The notes under the pieces: generated by a model
Seen by the model: only the letters and a program-made list of their open reading frames with translations
Told to the model about the DNA's origin: nothing
Database searches by the model: none
Made by a program: the position numbers and the translations under genes
From: an uncultured Burkholderiaceae bacterium
Lineage (GTDB): Bacteria > Pseudomonadota > Gammaproteobacteria > Burkholderiales > Burkholderiaceae_F
DNA length: 27,192 nt
Reading direction: 5' to 3'
NCBI GenBank assembly: GCA_937936215.1
Contig: CALGWX010000107.1
Span: 1 to 27,192 of the forward strand
In this document: positions 21,422-27,192 of the stretch, in pieces
How positions within the stretch are numbered: the first letter of the stretch is position 1
How the letters are laid out: the number at the start of each line of letters is the position of its first letter

Positions 21422-22576
21422 ATGAAACCCGTTCACTTCCTGCGCGCGCTGGCCGCTGCCAACGCGCTGGCGCTGCTCGGCGGCTGCGGCAGCGGCGACA
21501 GCAGACCGGGCACGGTGCGCTTCGCGCTCACCGACGCGCCGGCCTGCGGCTTCGACCACGTGAGCATCACCGTCGAGCGGGTGCGCATCCATCGCAGCGC
21601 CGAGGCCGGCGAGAACGCCAGCGGCTGGACCGACCTGCGCCTGAGCCCGGCGCGCCGCATCGACTTGTTGAAGCTGCAGAACGGCGTCGTCGAGGAACTC
21701 GGCCAGCTCGCGCTGCCGGCCGGGCGCTATGGCCAGCTGCGACTCGTGCCGTCGCCCAACGGCGGCGGCGCGCCGGCCAACGCCGTGGTGCCGACCGGCG
21801 GCACGGAGACGATGATGGAGATTCCGAGCGGCGCGCAGGCCGGCATCAAGCTCGCCTCGACCGTCGTCGACGAAGGCAAGCTGACCGACGTGCTGTTCGA
21901 CTTCGATGCCTGCCGCGCCGTGGTGCCGAAGGGCAACGAGGGATACGTCCTGAAGCCCGTGGTCAGGCTGGTGCCGCGCAGCGGCGCGACGGTCAGCGGC
22001 TATGTCGACCCGATGCTGGCGGGCGTGACGGAGTCGGCGCAGAAGGCCGGCCGGGTGCTGCGCGAGACCGTGGCCGATGCCAACGGCCGCTTCGTGCTGG
22101 CCTTCCTGGACGCGGCGGCCTCGCCGGTCGACGTGGTGTTCACCGCCGCGGGCCGCACGACCGCGGTGGTCTCCGGCGTGACGCTGGCCCCCGGCGCCAG
22201 CACCGAACTGTCGCGGATGGACGCGCCGGTGGCGCTGCTGGCCGCGGCCGAGCGCCGCGCCAGCGGGACGGTCGGCCCGGTGGCTGCCCGCGAGTCGGCG
22301 GTCGTGCGCGCGCTGCAGGCGGTGGGCGCGGCAGGGACGGTGGAGGTGGCAACGGTCAACGCCAACGGCGCCTCGGGCGCGTACGCACTCGATCTGCCGA
22401 CAGCGCAGCCTCGACTGGCGGCGTACTCGACCCGGCTGCCACTGTCCTTCAGCGCCACGGGCCTGGCGGCGCGCTACACGCTGGAAGCGTCGGCCGAGGG
22501 CTACCAGCCGCAGACGCAGGCGGCCGACCTCGGCGCCGCTGCGTTGACCCGGAACCCGACGCTGGCGCGGCGATAA
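21422..22576 (+). CDS. DUF4382 domain-containing lipoprotein
   Basis: 384 residues from the ATG at 21422; in-frame starts further up lack a better signal. A lipoprotein signal ends in LALLGGC with the lipidated Cys at residue 22. The following GTVRFALTDAPACGFDHVSI is the usual start of the DUF4382 beta-sandwich (about 30-185). Repeated beta-rich segments with carboxypeptidase-regulatory-like patterns (GYVDP, DANGRFVLAFLD, and YTLEASAEGYQPQ) occupy the rest. Likely a surface or periplasmic protein of unknown role. It stands alone between a long intergenic region and gatB on the other strand; no terminator with Ts was seen after it. Confidence 0.85.
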   Translation: MKPVHFLRALAAANALALLGGCGSGDSRPGTVRFALTDAPACGFDHVSITVERVRIHRSAEAGENASGWTDLRLSPARRIDLLKLQNGVVEELGQLALPAGRYGQLRLVPSPNGGGAPANAVVPTGGTETMMEIPSGAQAGIKLASTVVDEGKLTDVLFDFDACRAVVPKGNEGYVLKPVVRLVPRSGATVSGYVDPMLAGVTESAQKAGRVLRETVADANGRFVLAFLDAAASPVDVVFTAAGRTTAVVSGVTLAPGASTELSRMDAPVALLAAAERRASGTVGPVAARESAVVRALQAVGAAGTVEVATVNANGASGAYALDLPTAQPRLAAYSTRLPLSFSATGLAARYTLEASAEGYQPQTQAADLGAAALTRNPTLARR

Positions 22577-22634
22577 CGTTGCGCTTGACTGGCGCCCTTG
22601 CCGCCAGGGCGCGCCACGGCTGCAACGCGGCCGC

Positions 22635-24086
<1,452 letters not shown>

Positions 24087-24088
24087 GC

Positions 24089-25549
24089 TCAGAACCCCTC
24101 CGGCAGCCAGCGGTGCCAGCCGGTCGCCAACTGGTACTGGTGCGCGACGCCGAGCATCTTGGCCTCCTGCAGGTGATTCGCCATCAGCTGCAAGCCGACG
24201 GGGCGCCCCTTGTCGCCGAAGCCGCAGGGAATGCTCATGCTCGGGATGCCGGCGAGCGACCCCGGCACCGTGTACAGGTCGGCGAGATACATCGCCACCG
24301 GATCGTCGGACTTCTCGCCGAAGCCGAAGGCGACCGAGGTCGTCACCGGCCCGGCGATCACGTCGCACTGCGTGAAGGCGCGCTGGAAGTCATCGGCGAT
24401 CAGACGCCGCACCTGCATCGCCTTGATGAAATAGGCGTCGTAGTAGCCGTGCGACAGCACGTAGGTGCCGATGAGGATCCGCCGCTTCGGCTCGGGGCCG
24501 AAGCCCTCGGAGCGGCTCTTCTTCATCATGTCGACGAGATCGTCGTACTTCGCCGCCCGGTGGCCGTAGCGGACGCCGTCGAAGCGCGCCAGGTTGCTGG
24601 AGGCCTCGGCCGGCGCGATCACGTAGTACACGGGGATGCCGAGCGCGGCGTTGGGCAGGGAGATGTCAACCAGCGTCGCGCCGAGCTTCTCGTACTCGGC
24701 CAGCGCCGCGCGCACCGCGCGCTCGACGTCCGGCCTCAATCCTTCGCCGAAAAACTCCCGCGGCACGCCGATCTTCAGGCCCTTGACCGGGTCGTTCAGG
24801 TGGCGGGTGTAGTCCTCACGCGGTGCCTCCACGCTCGTGGAGTCCTTCGGGTCGAAGCCGAGCATCTCGTTGAACACCAGCGCGCAGTCCTCGGCGCTCT
24901 GCGTCATCAGGCCGGCAGTGTCCAGGCTGGAGGCAAACGCGATCATCCCCCAGCGCGACGGCCGGCCGTAGGTGGGCTTGGTGCCGGTGATGCCGGTGAA
25001 GGCCGCCGGCTCGCGGATCGAGCCGCCGGTGTCGGTGGCGGTGGCCACCGGCGCGAGCCGCGCCGCCACCGCGGCGCTGGAGCCGCCGGAGGAGCCGCCC
25101 GGCACCGCGGCCTTGTCCCAGGGATTGAGCACGTTGCCGTAGGCGCTGTTCTCGTTGCTCGAGCCCATCGCGAACTCGTCGCAGTTCAGCTTCCCCAGGC
25201 ACACCATGCCAGCGCGGGCGAGGTTGTCGACCACGGTGGCGTCGAACGGGCTCATGTAGCCCTTGAGGATCTTCGACGCCGCCGTGCTCGCCCACTGCCG
25301 GGTGACGAAGATGTCCTTGTGTGCGATCGGCACGCCGAGCAGCGCCCCAGTGTCGCCGCGGGCGCGGCGCTCGTCGGCGGCTTTCGCCTGCGCCAGCGTG
25401 ACCTCCGGGCGCACGTCGAGGAAGGCGTTGAGCTCCCGGTGCCGCTCGATGCGCTCGAGCATCAGCTTCGCCAGCTCGACGGCGGAGACCTCCTTGCGCG
25501 CGAGCCGGCGGGAAAGCTCGGCCACGCCGAGGTGGGCGATGTCGGTCAT
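24089..25549 (-). CDS. gatA: Glutamyl-tRNA(Gln)/aspartyl-tRNA(Asn) amidotransferase subunit A
   Basis: 486 residues. GatA is the amidase subunit that frees ammonia from glutamine. The Ser-cis-Ser-Lys triad is in place: Lys78 (GVPIAHKDIF), Ser153 (PGGSSGGSS) and nucleophile Ser177 (TDTGGSIREP). Where many GatA proteins have SIRQP this one has SIREP, a change next to the nucleophile that I note but do not interpret. The region around TGTKPTYGRPSRWGM is slightly divergent too. It lies 43 bases after gatC and 2 before gatB. Confidence 0.97.
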   Translation of the reverse strand: MTDIAHLGVAELSRRLARKEVSAVELAKLMLERIERHRELNAFLDVRPEVTLAQAKAADERRARGDTGALLGVPIAHKDIFVTRQWASTAASKILKGYMSPFDATVVDNLARAGMVCLGKLNCDEFAMGSSNENSAYGNVLNPWDKAAVPGGSSGGSSAAVAARLAPVATATDTGGSIREPAAFTGITGTKPTYGRPSRWGMIAFASSLDTAGLMTQSAEDCALVFNEMLGFDPKDSTSVEAPREDYTRHLNDPVKGLKIGVPREFFGEGLRPDVERAVRAALAEYEKLGATLVDISLPNAALGIPVYYVIAPAEASSNLARFDGVRYGHRAAKYDDLVDMMKKSRSEGFGPEPKRRILIGTYVLSHGYYDAYFIKAMQVRRLIADDFQRAFTQCDVIAGPVTTSVAFGFGEKSDDPVAMYLADLYTVPGSLAGIPSMSIPCGFGDKGRPVGLQLMANHLQEAKMLGVAHQYQLATGWHRWLPEGF

Positions 25550-25592
25550 GGGCTGCCTAAACGCAAACTGCGCCGCACCGGTGGTTCCCGCG

Positions 25593-25880
25593 TCACTCGA
25601 CCACGCGCGGCACCAGGAACAGGCCGTCTTGGGCCTCGGGCGCGTTCTTCATGTTCTCGTCGCGGGCGTCCGCCTCGGTCACGCGGTCCTCGCGCAATCG
25701 CTGTCGGCCGCCGAGCGGGTGCGCCATCGGCGCCACGCCGGTGGTGTCCACCGCCTGCATCTTCTCGATCATCGCGAAGATGTCGTTCAGCTGCGCCAGC
25801 ATCGCGCGGCGCTCGCCGTCGCTGATCTCGATGCGCGCCAGGTGGGCGATGCGGGCGACGTCGTTTTCGCTGAGGGCCAT
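25593..25880 (-). CDS. gatC: Aspartyl/glutamyl-tRNA amidotransferase subunit C
   Basis: 95 residues, the normal length. GatC is a small clamp that holds GatA and GatB together. The N-terminal helices VARIAHLARIEIS and LNDIFAMIEKM, then VAPMAHPLG and the C-terminal NAPEAQDGLFLVPRVVE, are textbook. It is the first gene of gatCAB, divergent from mreB across 213 bases. No clear promoter for it was found. Confidence 0.97.
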   Translation of the reverse strand: MALSENDVARIAHLARIEISDGERRAMLAQLNDIFAMIEKMQAVDTTGVAPMAHPLGGRQRLREDRVTEADARDENMKNAPEAQDGLFLVPRVVE

Positions 25881-25995
25881 GGTCGGGTGGGCAAGTGGAT
25901 CGCGGCGATTTGCGACGACATTCGGACGATCGCGCCGGGACGCGATGCGCTCGTACGCGCAACCTCGGCGCGCAAAGAGCCGTCGCGCGCAGGGG

Positions 25996-26001
25996 TATTA
26001 T
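25996..26001 (+). promoter_or_regulatory. Possible -10 element for mreB
   Basis: TATTAT (25996-26001) follows GGGG, about 92 bases before the mreB ATG. No TTGACA-like hexamer lies 16-18 bases before it, so it is only a partial promoter match. Confidence 0.35.
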
Positions 26002-26093
26002 CTCTCACCTGTTTGCGCGGCCTGGCCGCCGCGGCTGCCCTCGGCGCGACATCGCGCGCCGCCTTCCCCGACCCAATCGAGCAGCACACCGGC

Positions 26094-27137
26094 ATGTTTG
26101 GCTTCATCCGCAGTTTCTTTTCCAACGATCTGGCCATCGATCTCGGCACCGCCAACACGCTGATCTACGTGCGCGGCAAGGGCATCGTGCTCGACGAGCC
26201 CTCGGTGGTCGCCATCTCGCAGGAAGGCGGCCCGCACGGCAAGCGCACCATCCGCGCCGTGGGCAAGGAGGCCAAGCAGATGCTCGGCAAGGTGCCGGGC
26301 AACATCGAGGCGATTCGGCCGATGAAGGACGGCGTCATCGCCGACTTCACCGTCACCGAGCAGATGCTCAAGCAGTTCATCAAGATGGTGCACCCGTCGA
26401 GCCTGCTGGCGCCGAACCCGCGCATCATCATCTGCGTGCCCTGCGGCTCGACGCAGGTCGAGCGGCGGGCGATCAAGGAGTCGGCCGAGGCCGCAGGCGC
26501 CAGCCAGGTGTTCCTGATCGAGGAGCCGATGGCCGCCGCGATCGGCGCCGGTCTGCCGGTGTCGGAGGCCTCCGGCTCGATGGTGGTCGACATCGGCGGC
26601 GGCACCACCGAGGTCGGCATCATCTCGCTGGGCGGCATGGTCTATTCGGGCTCGGTGCGCGTCGGCGGCGACAAGTTCGACGAGGCGATCATCAACTACA
26701 TCCGCCGCAACTACGGCATGCTGATCGGCGAGCCGACCGCGGAGCACATCAAGAAGACGATCGGCAGCGCCTTTCCCGGCTCCGAGGTCAAGGAGATGGA
26801 AGTCAAGGGGCGCAATCTCTCGGAGGGCATCCCGCGCAGCTTCACCATCTCCAGCAACGAGATCCTCGAGGCGCTGACCGACCCGCTGAACCAGATCGTC
26901 AGCGCGGTCAAGATCGCGCTCGAGCAGACGCCGCCGGAACTGGGCGCCGACATCGCCGACCGCGGCATGATGCTCACCGGGGGCGGGGCGCTGCTGCGCG
27001 ATCTGGACCGCCTGCTGATGGAGGAAACCGGCCTGCCGGTAGTGGTGGCCGAGGATCCGCTGACCTGCGTGGTGCGCGGCTGCGGCATGGCCCTGGAGCG
27101 CATGGAGCGTCTGGGTTCCATCTTCACCTCGGAATGA
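26094..27137 (+). CDS. mreB: Rod shape-determining protein MreB
   Basis: 347 residues from the ATG at 26094 (MFGFIRSFFSNDLAIDLGTA); the frame stays open far upstream, but this is the family start. MreB is the bacterial actin that organises side-wall synthesis. The N-terminal amphipathic helix GFIRSFF binds membrane. Nucleotide-binding loops are DLGTANTLIYV, DIGGGTTEVGII and GGGALLRDLD. Length is standard. It is divergent from gatCAB and is followed one base later by the probable mreC start, the usual mreBCD order. A rod-shaped cell is the expected phenotype. Confidence 0.97.
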   Translation: MFGFIRSFFSNDLAIDLGTANTLIYVRGKGIVLDEPSVVAISQEGGPHGKRTIRAVGKEAKQMLGKVPGNIEAIRPMKDGVIADFTVTEQMLKQFIKMVHPSSLLAPNPRIIICVPCGSTQVERRAIKESAEAAGASQVFLIEEPMAAAIGAGLPVSEASGSMVVDIGGGTTEVGIISLGGMVYSGSVRVGGDKFDEAIINYIRRNYGMLIGEPTAEHIKKTIGSAFPGSEVKEMEVKGRNLSEGIPRSFTISSNEILEALTDPLNQIVSAVKIALEQTPPELGADIADRGMMLTGGGALLRDLDRLLMEETGLPVVVAEDPLTCVVRGCGMALERMERLGSIFTSE

Positions 27138-27138
27138 C

Positions 27139-27192
27139 ATGGAGCCCCTCGTCCAGCCGCACATCGCTGAACGCGGTGCGCCTGGCCGGTCT
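27139..27192 (+). CDS. Possible start of mreC (partial)
   Basis: An ATG at 27139 lies one base after the mreB stop and opens MEPLVQPHIAERG before the window ends. MreC starts often read ME followed by a short polar stretch and an arginine-rich approach to the first helix, so position favours mreC. Eighteen codons are too few to confirm it, and the next frame gives an equally plausible SSSRTSLNAVRLAG. Confidence 0.3.
   Translation, partial: MEPLVQPHIAERGAPGRS

Noticed and set aside
25263..27137. 624-codon frame extending mreB upstream
   Set aside because: The extension runs antisense to gatA and gatC; the MFGFIRSFF start is the family norm.

Overview
The window is very GC-rich chromosomal DNA from a betaproteobacterium. 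Gene content and order recall Rhodocyclales or Burkholderiales: gatCAB divergent from mreB, metX-metW, an EIIA(Man)-HPr-EI cluster behind gshB, and ubiK beside torF-glnK-amtB. This placement rests on remembered gene order, not a database search. No tRNA, rRNA, CRISPR array, insertion sequence or prophage gene was seen. Almost all of it looks like core genome with local rearrangements.

Layout. (1) 1-1351: a small tandem duplication has produced a hybrid, frameshifted gene between the end of an unrecognised gene and an intact membrane-anchored protein gene. (2) 1356-1595, minus strand: ubiK. (3) 1675-4628: a nitrogen-stress operon, torF-like porin, glnK and amtB. It has an exact sigma-54 promoter, two NtrC-like dyads upstream, and an intrinsic terminator. 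(4) 4644-4764: a second exact sigma-54 promoter that runs into an intrinsic terminator about 95 nt later with no ORF between; I predict an undescribed nitrogen-regulated small RNA. (5) 4886-9725: purU, gshB, then EIIA(Man), HPr and Enzyme I of a PTS with no sugar permease visible. (6) 9726-13860: a third exact sigma-54 promoter, a 240-nt leader with an NtrC-like dyad, then an NrtA/B/D-type ABC transporter translationally coupled to cyanase; this looks like a cyanate-scavenging operon. (7) 13997-16094: a sigma-70 promoter, a SAM-II-like riboswitch, an intrinsic terminator, metX and metW. (8) 16134-17510, minus strand: ampG. (9) 17784-18602: an M48 metalloprotease followed by an apparent wreck of an FMN-reductase gene. 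(10) 18799-21004: xth divergent from pyrE, plus a DUF4124 protein. (11) 21422-22576: a DUF4382 lipoprotein. (12) 22635-25880, minus strand: gatC-gatA-gatB. (13) 26094-27192: mreB and probably the first codons of mreC.

The unifying theme of the first half is nitrogen limitation. Three sigma-54 boxes match the consensus exactly within about 8.2 kb. They would control ammonium uptake and sensing (AmtB/GlnK), a candidate sRNA, and cyanate import plus its conversion to ammonia and CO2. Transporter substrate, NtrC dependence and the sRNA itself are inferences; the boxes, dyads and terminator are visible in the sequence.
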